64,000 nucleotides of DNA from QHXQ01 sp963788965 (GTDB lineage Bacteria; Acidobacteriota; Blastocatellia; Pyrinomonadales; Pyrinomonadaceae), in assembly GCA_963788965.1 (NCBI GenBank), contig CAWBIK010000006.1, forward strand, positions 620,001-684,000. Reading direction: 5' to 3'. This document shows, piece by piece, positions 1 through 8,797 of the stretch (positions are counted from its first letter, which is position 1; the number at the start of each line of letters is the position of its first letter). Under the pieces are notes generated by a model that saw nothing but the letters and a program-made list of their open reading frames with translations, made no database searches and was not told the origin of the DNA. The position numbers and the translations under genes were made by a program.

Positions 1-445
1 CTATTCGCCCGCCGCCGCACGTAGGCGGCCGACAAGGCGTGGTACGTCAGTTATCGTTTATTCGTGAGAGGCAAGAAATGATCGCTATCTCCTTAGAGTG
101 AGACACAGGACCATGGCTCAATGGCGCACGACAACGGCGGAGTCGCTATGCGACATTGCGAATTAATGCAATCAATCAAAACGCTTGTTACGGGAGTAAA
201 CTATCGGGAGCGGCTGCACCTTAGCATAGGCAATAACCTGAGACAAGTAACATTTCTGTTTCGGCGTCGGCGCGGTGCGCTTGGCCCGGCCAGACGCAAA
301 AACCCGGAGGCAATTGAAGCGCGACTTTGATCAGAGTCGCACCACAATTGACCTCCGGGTTTTAGGTGACCCGCGGCCTCCTCTCAAGCAGCGGGCCACG
401 CCGTGAGTAGTCACTCGCTACTCGCGGATGCGTTAGCCGGGGCGC
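1..445. other. Intergenic region, no convincing gene
   Basis: I see no supported coding sequence here. The only open frame of note (121-330, 69 codons) has no ribosome binding site, no recognisable motif and runs into a terminator hairpin. The only clear structure is that hairpin at 298-363. Confidence 0.6.
298..363. terminator. Bidirectional terminator hairpin
   Basis: A near-perfect inverted repeat: the left arm AAACCCGGAGGCAATTG (about 299-316) pairs with CAATTGACCTCCGGGTTT (about 344-362) with one bulged base. A nested hairpin GCGACT/AGTCGC lies between the arms. The arms are flanked by an A run on the left and a T run on the right, so it can work on either strand. It lies about 85 bases past the stop of the minus-strand DUF4214 gene and probably terminates it. 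Confidence 0.75.
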
Positions 446-1066
446 TTAGAGGAACTCGCAACTGCACGTCTCCATGTTGAAGAACGAGCCGCGCGGGCAA
501 GCACGCCGGATGCAGCACGGCTGCGTGCCGCTGTCGAAGAGTTGGTTGACCAGATCGCCAAACTCGATGGACAACTCGAAGGCGCGGATCACTTTCTTGC
601 GCCCTTCGCTCTGCGCGTTGGCGACCCAGAAGTTCAACCCGTCCGTGTCCGGTTCGCGTTGCAGGAACGCGCGGTAGAGGTCTGACACGAACGACTGCAA
701 GTGCGCTACGTCGTTCATGTCTTGCGGGTTGCGGGCCTGATAGGCGGCCGTTTGCAGGTAGTTGAAGTTGTTCGGATCGTCGTAAGAGGATTGGGTCATG
801 AACAGCGTGGCGACGAAGCGCCGCGCCTCGGCCAGTCGCGTGCCGTTGGCGGTGGCGTTGACGAGGTTGTTGTATTCGGCCTGACGTTCGGCGCAAGTCG
901 GGAGACGGCCGAGCGCGCCCTGATAAGCGCGGCGGATGAACTCATCATAGGAGCGCGGCCCCTGCGGTTGCTGCATCGAGGCTTTGCCCGGCAGCATGAC
1001 GGCGATGAGGGCGAGACAGGTCAGGAACATTACGAAGTAGCGCGGCGAACGTGATTTCAAAGTCAT
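446..1066 (-). CDS. Secreted DUF4214-domain protein
   Basis: A 206-residue protein with an N-terminal hydrophobic export signal (basic start, hydrophobic core about residues 12-24, small residues after it). The central part (about 38-170) matches the DUF4214 type: YDEFIRRAYQGALGR, then a second repeat-like unit with YRAFLQREPDTDGLNFW. This domain is common in secreted and surface proteins of unknown role and resembles phycobilisome-linker repeats. The last 25 residues are Cys-rich (CCIRRAC, CSC), suggesting disulfides outside the cytoplasm. The ATG at 1066 is preceded by AAGGAGTGATC, a good ribosome binding site. The gene is isolated and followed by the terminator at 298-363. Function unknown. 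Confidence 0.8.
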   Translation of the reverse strand: MTLKSRSPRYFVMFLTCLALIAVMLPGKASMQQPQGPRSYDEFIRRAYQGALGRLPTCAERQAEYNNLVNATANGTRLAEARRFVATLFMTQSSYDDPNNFNYLQTAAYQARNPQDMNDVAHLQSFVSDLYRAFLQREPDTDGLNFWVANAQSEGRKKVIRAFELSIEFGDLVNQLFDSGTQPCCIRRACPRGSFFNMETCSCEFL

Positions 1067-1774
1067 AACTGATCACTCCTTGCTTCTTACCTTGCGCCTG
1101 CCCGCACCTGTCCCGTGAACTGGTCGTCGGGCGACACAGCCCTGTGGGCGACAGCTTGCGACGGGTGGCGTGTTGTTAGTTCGTCACACTCCAACGTCAC
1201 TTGCGGCCGGACGCCGGAGTGCTTATTGCTATGCCTGCGTTACGAAACTGAAATTGAGGGCGACGCCAAGCAGGCAATCGTCGCCGCCCGCGCAACGCCC
1301 GCGGCCCGAGCGGTGCGCAAGCCCCAAGACACTGAAGACACTGACGCGCGCCCGATTCGGAAGACCTGCACGCAGACCGTCCGGCGCGCAACCGACATGC
1401 CTGCGTTGCTGCTTGCTCACAATTACAGGACGAAAATATTTTGGAGATATTTCCACCTTTGCGAATTTTTATTTAGCGGTGCTTTAGTTCGTGCCGGCCC
1501 GCCACTTAATGACAGCCGCACATGGAACTTGAGCGACCGGAGTTGCGTTTAGGAGGCAACAGATGCGGCGGGCCGGTGAATCGAATAGGTCGCCCTGCCG
1601 ACCTGAATCGTGCGCCCCGATTTAGACCGACCGTTTGCTGCTCTCTCGACGCGGGCGCTTGGCTGCGCATCAGCTTTCGTCAAACTGCTTAACAAAGGTG
1701 CGACCCGGCGACTACGGGTTGACCGGCGCGGCCGCCGCAAGCGGCGCGTCTCGCTTCGTGGGGAGGACTCACTC
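1067..1774. other. Long intergenic region between divergent genes
   Basis: About 700 bases between the DUF4214 gene and the CHAT gene. Open frames here (1115-1552 and shadows) have no ribosome site or recognisable protein signature. An AT-rich patch at about 1420-1480 stands out against the GC-rich surroundings and is a plausible promoter area for the CHAT gene, but I could not place clear -35/-10 boxes. Confidence 0.4.
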
Positions 1775-4700
1775 ATGCCTCTCGTTATCGCTCAACGCGT
1801 AACGCTGCGTGTATTCATCTGTTTGTTATGTCTCGTCGCCGGCTGGCCCGCCGTGGTGCGGGCGCAAGGGCCGGACGAGGCGGCCGTGCGCGAGGCGGCG
1901 GCCAAATTTTTCGCCGCTTATCAACAGCGCGATCTGCCGGGCGTACTGGCCCTGTGGAGCGCGCGCGCGCCGCAATTCGGCGGCCTCAAGCAAACGCTGC
2001 AACAGACCTTCGCCGCTAACGACCACGTCGAGATCAAAAGTCTCGACGTAAGCAAGGTGACAATCGAAGCCGACCGTGCGCGCGTCGAACTCACGCTCGA
2101 CCTCGGCGCGGTTGACTTAAAGACCGGGCAGCCCGCGACCGCCGCCGGCTTCGGGCGCAGCAAGCGCATACTGCGACTCGTTAAGGAAGACGGCGCGTGG
2201 AAGCTCTGGCAATACGCGCCGATTGAAGCGGAACTGGCGGCCGACTTGATCGCGGCCAAGACCGAACAGGAACGCACAAGTTTACTGGCCGAGCGCGCAC
2301 AGTTGGTCAATGCAGAGTTAGTGCGTGAGTTGAATAAGCAAGGGCGGTCCATGCTCACGCCCCGCACAGTCGCGGCGGCCATGCCGATCTTCAATCTCGC
2401 GCTCAGTCAAGCAGAACGTCTAAACGACCGCGCCGGCCGCATCGAATCTCTGCGCAACGTCGGCCACGCCTATCGCGTGCGCGGCGACGCGCCGCAAGCC
2501 ATCGAAGCTTTCAACAAGAGCTTGACGCTGGCCGAAGAAGCGTCCGCGCTCGAAGATGTCAACGCGGCCCTGAACGCTATCGCCGCCACACATTTCATGA
2601 AGGGCGAACTCGATCAGGCGCTCGGCGTCCTGCAACGCGGCATCGAGGTGGCCAAGCGGCGCGGCGATAACGATTATGTGTTCCACACGCTCAGCAACAT
2701 CGGGCTGGTCCACAAGTCGCAGGGCAAACTCACAGAGGCCGTGGCCGACTACAGCGCGAGTCTCGCGCTCGCGGAGCAGATGGGCGATCAAGCGAGCGCC
2801 GCTGTCATCGTCAACGATCTGGGCAACACATACGTGCTGTTGAGCGACTATCCGCAGGCGCGCGCGGCCTATGAAAAGAGTCTGCGCATCGCGCGGCAAC
2901 TCGGCGACAAACGCAGCACGGGCGCGGCCCTCGCCAACATCGGCGGCCTCGTGCAAACGCAAGGCGATTACGATCTGGCGCTCGACTACTTTCAGCAGAG
3001 CTTACAGCTTGCGGAGGAGACGGGCGACAAGCAAGCCATCGGCACGTCGCTCGCCAACCTCGGCAGTCTGCATTACGTGCGCGGCGATTACGCGCGCGCG
3101 CTCGAAGCGTATCAGCGCAGCCTGCAACTCAGAGAAGAGATCAAACACAAGCCCGGCATCGCCAGCACGTTGACCAACATCGGTCTGATCCACAAGTCGC
3201 AGGGCAACTACGCGCTCGCGCTCGACTTCTACCAGAAGGGGCTGGCGCTCAAGCAGGAGATGAACGACAAGCCGAGCATCGCTACTTCGCTCAACATGCT
3301 CGGTTCGCTCTACTCCGCGCAGGGCGATCACGCGCAGGCGCTCAGCTTCTTACAACAGAGCCTCAAGCTGCACGAAGAACTCGGCGACCGCAGCGGCCTC
3401 GCACGCAGCTTGAGCCACATCGGGTTGGTCAACTACGAACAGCACAACTACGCGGTCGCGCTCGACTACTGGCAAAAGAGTCTGGCCATCAGAGAGACGC
3501 TCGGCGAAAAGTCCACCATCGCAAATACGTGGGCGCGCATCGCGGACGCATATCTGAAGTTAGACAAGCCTACTCAGGCGATTGACTATGCTACGCGTGC
3601 CGCCACTGCCGCGCAGCAGATCGGGCAACCGGAAATCTATCTGAACGCACGCACCACAGCGGGCCGCGCCTACGAAGCGTTGCAGCAACCCGCACCCGCG
3701 CGGCAAGCCTTGCTCGATGCCATCGCTGCCGCCGAGCAACTGCGCGCGCAAGTGGCCGGCGACGAACAGGATCAGGGGCGTGCTTTCGAGTACTTGATCG
3801 AGCCTTACTATGCGCTGGTCGAACTGCTCATCAGGCAACGCGACCCGGCGCAAGCTCTCATCTACGCTGACCGCGCGAAGGGACGCGTGCTGCTCGACGT
3901 GTTGCACAGCGGTCGCGTCAACGTGACCAAGGCCATGACGCCCGCCGAGGTCAAACAGGAGCGCGAACTCGCCGCGCCGATGGTTGCGCTCAACACGCAA
4001 CTGGCCCGTTTGCAACAACAGTCCAAGCCCGACGCGGCGCAGCTTAAAGAACTCAACGCGCGCTTGGAGCAAGCACGTTTGGCTTACGAATCATTTCAAA
4101 CGAATCTGTACGTGGCGCACCCGCGCTTGCAGGCGCAACGCGGGCAAGCCCCACCGCTAACGCTCGCAGAGGCCGCGGCCCTTTTGCCCGATGCCACAAC
4201 GGCCTTGCTCGAATACGTCGTGACGGACGAGCAGGTCTATCTATTCGTCGTCACACGCGGCGCACGCGGCAACAACGCGCCTGACTTGCAAGTCTATCCG
4301 TTAAGTGTCAAAGGCACTGAGTTGACCGAACTGGCCAAGTCGTTTCGCAGTCGCGTGGCGGAGCGCGACCTGACCGTTAAGCAACCGGCGGCACAACTCT
4401 ATAACCTGCTCGTCAAACCGGCCGAGCGGCAGCTACAAGGCGTGCGCACGTTGTGCATCGTGCCGGACGGGCCGCTGTGGGAGTTGCCGTTTCAAGCCTT
4501 GCACGCGGGCGCGCGCGGCTACCTGCTCGAACAGTACGCGGTCTTCTATGCGCCGTCGTTGGGCGTGCTGCGTGAGATGCAACGACGGCACGACGGCCGC
4601 ACGGCCACGCCGCAAGTCGTCGCTGCTAGTAGCAGTCGCAACGGTGGCGCGGGTCTGTTCGCGCTCGGCAACCCGGTGCTGAGCGGCGCGACCATTGCCA

Positions 4701-5314
4701 GAGCGGAAGCGACGCGCTCGACGCCGCTCAGCCCTCTGCCGTCGGCGGAGCGCGAGGTCAACGCGCTTGGTCAACTCTACGGGCGCGAACGCAGTCGCGT
4801 GCTCGTTGGACCACAGGCGCGCGAGGCGGCGGTGAAGGCCGAAGCGGGCAAGTATCGTGTGCTGCACTTTGCGACGCACGCGGTGCTTGACGATCACAAC
4901 CCGATGTACTCGCGCATCCTGTTGGCGAGCGAAGCGGACGGCAGCGGCGAGGACGGCATGTTGGAAGCGTGGGAATTGATGAAGCTCGATCTGACGGCCG
5001 ACTTGGCCGTGCTGTCGGCGTGCCAGACGGCGCGCGGGCGCGTCACGCCCGGCGAAGGCATCATCGGCATGTCATGGGCGCTGTTCGTCGCGGGTTGCCC
5101 GACGGCAGTGGTCAGCCAGTGGGAAGTGGACTCTGCGCGCAGCACCGAGTTGATGGTCGAGTTTCATCGTCACCTTGTCGGGCCGCGCGCGGCCGGGCGA
5201 CGCGCGCCCGCGAAGGCCGAGGCCCTCAGACAAGCGGCGCTCAAACTGTTGCGCGGGCCTTATAGCCACCCGGCGTATTGGGCCGGCTTCATCCTGATCG
5301 GCGACGAGCGTTGA
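1775..5314 (+). CDS. Secreted TPR-CHAT domain protein (caspase-like)
   Basis: A 1179-residue protein. The frame opens upstream at 1610, but ATG 1775 fits best: GGGGAGGA lies just upstream and the encoded start (MPLVIAQRVTLRVFICLLCL) is a signal peptide. Domains: NTF2/SnoaL-like region about 30-165; a run of about ten tetratricopeptide repeats (about 205-640) with the 40-residue spacing of Rapsyn/NB-ARC-type TPRs; a C-terminal CHAT protease domain (about 830-1175). The expected catalytic dyad is present: His1035 in HFATHA and Cys1083 in LSACQTARG. CHAT proteins are caspase/separase-like peptidases, so an active peptidase is expected. The signal peptide places it outside the cytoplasm. Its 3' end overlaps the convergent anti-sigma gene by 26 bases. 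Substrate unknown. Confidence 0.88.
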   Translation: MPLVIAQRVTLRVFICLLCLVAGWPAVVRAQGPDEAAVREAAAKFFAAYQQRDLPGVLALWSARAPQFGGLKQTLQQTFAANDHVEIKSLDVSKVTIEADRARVELTLDLGAVDLKTGQPATAAGFGRSKRILRLVKEDGAWKLWQYAPIEAELAADLIAAKTEQERTSLLAERAQLVNAELVRELNKQGRSMLTPRTVAAAMPIFNLALSQAERLNDRAGRIESLRNVGHAYRVRGDAPQAIEAFNKSLTLAEEASALEDVNAALNAIAATHFMKGELDQALGVLQRGIEVAKRRGDNDYVFHTLSNIGLVHKSQGKLTEAVADYSASLALAEQMGDQASAAVIVNDLGNTYVLLSDYPQARAAYEKSLRIARQLGDKRSTGAALANIGGLVQTQGDYDLALDYFQQSLQLAEETGDKQAIGTSLANLGSLHYVRGDYARALEAYQRSLQLREEIKHKPGIASTLTNIGLIHKSQGNYALALDFYQKGLALKQEMNDKPSIATSLNMLGSLYSAQGDHAQALSFLQQSLKLHEELGDRSGLARSLSHIGLVNYEQHNYAVALDYWQKSLAIRETLGEKSTIANTWARIADAYLKLDKPTQAIDYATRAATAAQQIGQPEIYLNARTTAGRAYEALQQPAPARQALLDAIAAAEQLRAQVAGDEQDQGRAFEYLIEPYYALVELLIRQRDPAQALIYADRAKGRVLLDVLHSGRVNVTKAMTPAEVKQERELAAPMVALNTQLARLQQQSKPDAAQLKELNARLEQARLAYESFQTNLYVAHPRLQAQRGQAPPLTLAEAAALLPDATTALLEYVVTDEQVYLFVVTRGARGNNAPDLQVYPLSVKGTELTELAKSFRSRVAERDLTVKQPAAQLYNLLVKPAERQLQGVRTLCIVPDGPLWELPFQALHAGARGYLLEQYAVFYAPSLGVLREMQRRHDGRTATPQVVAASSSRNGGAGLFALGNPVLSGATIARAEATRSTPLSPLPSAEREVNALGQLYGRERSRVLVGPQAREAAVKAEAGKYRVLHFATHAVLDDHNPMYSRILLASEADGSGEDGMLEAWELMKLDLTADLAVLSACQTARGRVTPGEGIIGMSWALFVAGCPTAVVSQWEVDSARSTELMVEFHRHLVGPRAAGRRAPAKAEALRQAALKLLRGPYSHPAYWAGFILIGDER

Positions 5315-6669
5315 CCTGTAGGCTGCGCAGAAGTTTGCGTGCAACTTCGGACTGCGGGTTGGCGCGCACGAGCAACTGCAACTCGCGCGCGGCTTCGTCC
5401 AACAACCCGGCTTGCGCGTACAGCACGCCGAGGCTCAAGTGTGAATTTGGATAAGCCCGGCGGGCGCGTTGCAACTCGTCGAACCGCGCGCGCGCCAGCA
5501 CTTGAAACTTCGCTTGCGGCGCGGGCAACACGGGCGAGGTGACGGTCTGCCCGTCCGGCTTGTGCGCCGTCACTTGCCACGAGTAGGTCGTGCCGCGCGC
5601 GAGCGGACGCGGCACGCGCCACACGTTCGCGCTCAACCGTCCACTGGTCGCCACTTCGTTGAGGCTGTCGTCCGTCACGCTGACGGTGTATGTCTCGACT
5701 CCCGCGAGTGGCTGCCAACGAAAGCTCGGCTGATCCGATTCGACGACAACGCCGAGGGGCGCGAGCAATCGAAACGGCAGACCGTTGTTGCTGTCGCTCG
5801 TACCGAGCAGCGTACTAGGTTGACGGTTGAGGTCTACGAGGACGGCGGGGCGCGCGAGTTGTTGCGTGACGAGCGCCGACTTGATTGAACGGCGCGCTTG
5901 CTCCGGCAGTTGGTCCAGCCCCGCGAGGTTGCCTTGCTCGTCCAAAGTGATCTGCTGCCCGCCGTCGTTTAAGGTCAACATGATCGGCGCGGCTTGAGTG
6001 CTCGTCGGTTCGGTCTGCGGCGACGGCGCGGGCGGCGTGTTCTGATCGGGCGACACGTCGTCGCGCGTCTGTGCAGGCGACGCGGTGGGCGTCGGTTGCC
6101 AGTTGCCGTTAACGGGCGGCGCATCTTGTCGCACCAGACCGGCCGGTTGTGTGTCGTTCGATCTGAACAGCAGCCATGCTGTCGTGCCGAGCAGGACGAT
6201 GATCAGCAGCGCGGACCGCCACGAGTTGCAGCGGCCGGAGTTGTGTTAGAGCAACCGGCCAGCGTTGCGTCCATGATCGATCATGCCGACGACCTACGGC
6301 CGAAGCAGGCGCGGGCGTCTGCGCGGCCGGGCTGACAGACGGCAACGCGCGCAGACCTGCGACCGTCGCCGCGCATTCGGCGCAGACTTCAAGGTGTGTG
6401 ACGACCGGCTCGCTATCAATCTCATCGAGTTCAGACGCGACGTAAGCCGCGGCCGTTTCGTGCGTCAGATGAAAGGGCGGCTCGTCCGCGTCGGGCGTGA
6501 ACGCGCTCAGCAACAGTTCGTAGTCGGTCTGACTTTGGCTCGGTTCGTAGCAGCGGGCGGCGCAGCGGGCGCACTCCGAGACGTGCCCGTGTACGGCCCG
6601 AAACGCGGCGGGCGGCAGCGTGCGCTGCTGGTATTCAATCAACTGCTGTTCGGTCGGATGCTGATACAT
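5289..6669 (-). CDS. Zinc-finger anti-sigma factor with Fn3-like and TPR regions (frameshifted)
   Basis: Two overlapping frames form one gene. The first (from ATG 6669, MYQHPTEQQLIEY) has a ZAS-type zinc-binding motif, HGHVSECARCAARC, typical of anti-sigma factors, and a second H-x3-C-x2-C (HLEVCAEC). The second frame supplies the transmembrane helix (WRSALLIIVLLGTTAWLLF, near 6180-6230), a Pro/Thr-rich linker, a fibronectin-III/bacterial Ig-like segment (SFRWQPLAGVETYTVSV) and a C-terminal TPR-like helix pair. The shift lies between about 6200 and 6280, probably a one-base consensus error. Role by family: cytoplasmic zinc finger holds the sigma factor, while the C-terminal part senses outside the membrane. 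An earlier TTG start (6726) is possible but weak. It follows the sigma gene by about 85 bases on the same strand. Confidence 0.78.
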
Positions 6670-6753
6670 AACGGCAATCGGGAGACTCGCCGGGCGCGCC
6701 GTGCGCCTTAGAACACTTAAGAACAAGATGCTGAGCGGCGCTAAATATTCGTG

Positions 6754-7805
6754 TCACTTCGCCTTGTGCGACCAATCTTTCAGTCGCCGCGCCAAACGGT
6801 CGCGGGCACTGCGCCGCAGATTGATGATCTGTTGCCGCGTCGCGCCGAGATATTCGGCGAGGCGCAAATCGTCTAAGGGCAGCGCGGCCCATAACTGCTC
6901 AAACTCGGCCGGTGGAATTTCGAGCGCCGCCGCGATCTGTTCGATGGTGGCCACGCCCGTCGCCGGTAGCAGCGTGATCACGTTGACGCCGTGCGGGTTT
7001 CTCAGATTGCACAACAGCGCGACCCTTTGCCGGCGCGGCAACTGGCAAATCTCGGCCCACAACCTGTCCAAGCGTTGCCGCGACTCCATGAGCGCGGCCG
7101 GGTCTGCTTGCGCGCCGGCCAACTGCTCGGCGAGCACGCTGCCGCTTTCGTCGAGTGACTCGTGCGGGCGATCTTCGATGCTCCATAGTTGGGCGACGAG
7201 CGCGGTCAGGTCGTCGAGTTCGAGCGGTTGTGCGGCGGCGTGAAAGATGGCGCGCAGCAACTCTTGCGTGCTTTGCGCGTGGGCATCGAGCGCGCCGAGT
7301 TTGACTGCGAGCGCCTCGCGCTCAGGCGACTCGGCCGGTTGCTGCTGTCCGCCCAATCCACTAACCCCGCCAGCCACACCCCGTCCGCCGTCTCCCACAA
7401 AGCGAACTCCGCCCGCGTCGTCAGTTGATAACGCAGCTTGTCTTTGAGGTAACGACGTTGCGGATACTTGCGCCGCAAGTACTCGTCGCAAGTCGTCCGC
7501 GTCACAGCGGCGACGTAACTACGCAGGTTGCTGATCGGTTTGCCGTCGGGGTCGGCCTTGAGCGCACGCAAGCGCCGGAGCAGATGCAGGTGTACGTCGT
7601 TATAGACTTCTTCAACGTCGGGGTGATTAAACTGCCGCGCGCCCTTGCTCGAATAGAATTGCAGCTTGTGGCCGAAGATGCTGCGGACGACGGGCGCAAC
7701 GTGGGCCGCGATGAGTTCGGTCAACGCCTCGGCCTCTGCACGCTCGTCGCGCGCGACCAGAAAAGGACGCAACAGATCGTCGGTTTGTGCTGCGGTTACT
7801 ACCAC
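6754..7805 (-). CDS. Sigma-70 family (ECF-like) RNA polymerase sigma factor (frameshifted)
   Basis: Two overlapping frames reconstruct one protein of about 350 residues. The N-terminal part resembles sigma region 2 (DVEEVYNDVHLHLLRRL, then ISNLRSYVAAVTRTTCDEYLRRKYPQR). The C-terminal part resembles region 4 (LPRRQRVALL, then LRLAEYLGATRQQIINLRRSARDRLARRL). The shift is near 7340-7375; one extra C in CGGCCGAG restores continuity, which points to a homopolymer consensus error. It is longer than classical ECF factors (about 190 aa) because of an insert between regions 2 and 4. The GTG start at 7805 is uncertain. The downstream zinc-finger protein is its likely anti-sigma factor. Confidence 0.75.
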
Positions 7806-8135
7806 CAGACTTCGGGGCCTCGCCAGCTAACGGGTGCGCGCCGCCGAGCACCTTGCAGCCTAGATGCGTGTGCGGCGCGCTCGACTGAACAGCCGGGCGC
7901 GCCGCACGCACGCTGACCCTAATCATACACGCTCAACCGACTGAACCTGCAACCCGCCGAGCCGACAGCCGCCCGCCATGTCAGGATAAATATGATGATT
8001 TATCTTGCGCGCCCGCATGATCTATTTTACAAAGGTGCATCAAGACTTAAAGCCGTGGGCTTGCCGAGTTGTTGTCTAATAGTCGAGTCTCATCAGAAGT
8101 TAATGCTTCAGTAGCTTAAGAGAGGAATCGCACTC
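7806..8135. other. Intergenic region between divergent sigma and AhpD-like genes
   Basis: No coding frame of substance. The only striking feature is an AT-rich inverted repeat at 7985-8004. Promoters for both divergent genes must lie here, but I cannot assign boxes with confidence. Confidence 0.4.
7985..8004. promoter_or_regulatory. AT-rich inverted repeat, possible operator
   Basis: GATAAAT, six bases (ATGATG), then ATTTATC: a perfect 7-bp inverted repeat in a locally AT-rich patch, 130 bases before the AhpD-like start and 180 bases before the divergent sigma gene. The position suits a transcription factor site, but the factor is unknown. Confidence 0.4.
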
Positions 8136-8705
8136 ATGACATGGATCAAGACTATTCCGTTTGCGGAAGCGGACGAGAAACTGCGCGCGGCGATGGAGAC
8201 GCAACGTGGGCTTTACCCGGCCGAATACGCTCAGCCCGTCCACCCCACGCCCGACGGCGAATCATCAGGCATCGTCGCCTCGCACAGCCTGATCCCCGAT
8301 GCGCTCTATCATGCCTTCGCCACGTTCGGTGTGTTGATGTCGCCGGAACTGCCGCTCACGCGCGCGCAACATGAGATGATCACCACGGTCGTCTCGGTCA
8401 CCAATCGTTGTCATTATTGAATCGAGTCGCACGCAGAGTTTCTGCGTCGGGTCACGTTAGACGACGAACTGGTCAAGGCCCTACAGGACGACTATAGGAC
8501 CGCCCCGATCTCGGAGCAGGACCGGGCGATGCTCGACTTCGTAGCGCAACTGACGCGCGACGCCACGCGCATCACGCCCGAAGACCACACGCGCCTGCGC
8601 GCCGTCGGCTTCGACGACAAAGGCATTCTTCAGATCACGCTCATCGCCTCTTGGTTCAACTACATCAACCGCGTGGCGGATGCGCTCGGCGTGGGCCGCA
8701 GCTAA
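8136..8705 (+). CDS. AhpD-like / peroxidase-related protein, predicted selenoprotein (CxxU)
   Basis: Read through the in-frame TGA at 8418-8420, the frame gives one 189-residue protein ending at TAA 8703. The family (carboxymuconolactone decarboxylase/AhpD fold, peroxidase-related branch) has an invariant CxxC redox pair followed by a helix with a His. Here the motif reads N-R-C-H-Y-(TGA)-I-E-S-H-A-E-F, so TGA sits exactly where the second Cys belongs (residue 95). Both sides are in the same frame, so an indel does not explain it. The downstream half continues with family-like sequence (LDFVAQLTRD, QITLIASWFNYINRVADALG). A hairpin with the right spacing follows the TGA. Start ATG 8136 has AGAGGA upstream. 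Expected role: thiol/selenol peroxidase or reductase in the cytoplasm. Standard callers would truncate it at 94 residues. Confidence 0.85.
8421..8447 (+). promoter_or_regulatory. Putative bacterial SECIS element
   Basis: Starting 10 bases after the TGA, ACGCAG (8431-8436) pairs perfectly with CTGCGT (8442-8447) around the loop AGTTT. The apical loop begins 16 bases after the TGA and has G in its second position. That fits the bacterial SECIS model (loop 16-37 bases from UGA, a G in the first two loop bases). It would recruit SelB for selenocysteine insertion. Confidence 0.75.
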
Positions 8706-8797
8706 GCGATGAAGCTTGTATGCACGAAGTCAGGATTAGAGATGATGTGCTGTTGAGAATCTGCTGATTAAGTCGTCGCCGGTTTATGCAGCGCAAC

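Noticed and set aside
121..330. A 69-codon plus-strand frame near the left edge
   Set aside because: No ribosome site, no motif, and it runs into the terminator hairpin at 298-363.
2200..3600. Tandem DNA repeats of about 120 bases in the CHAT gene
   Set aside because: They reflect the 40-residue TPR protein repeats (also seen at 8900-9900 in the FxsT-like gene), not a separate DNA element.
8418..8420. In-frame TGA as a frameshift or pseudogene mark
   Set aside because: The family sequence continues in the same frame with no indel, and the TGA falls exactly on the redox Cys position with a hairpin behind it. Selenocysteine explains all three facts.
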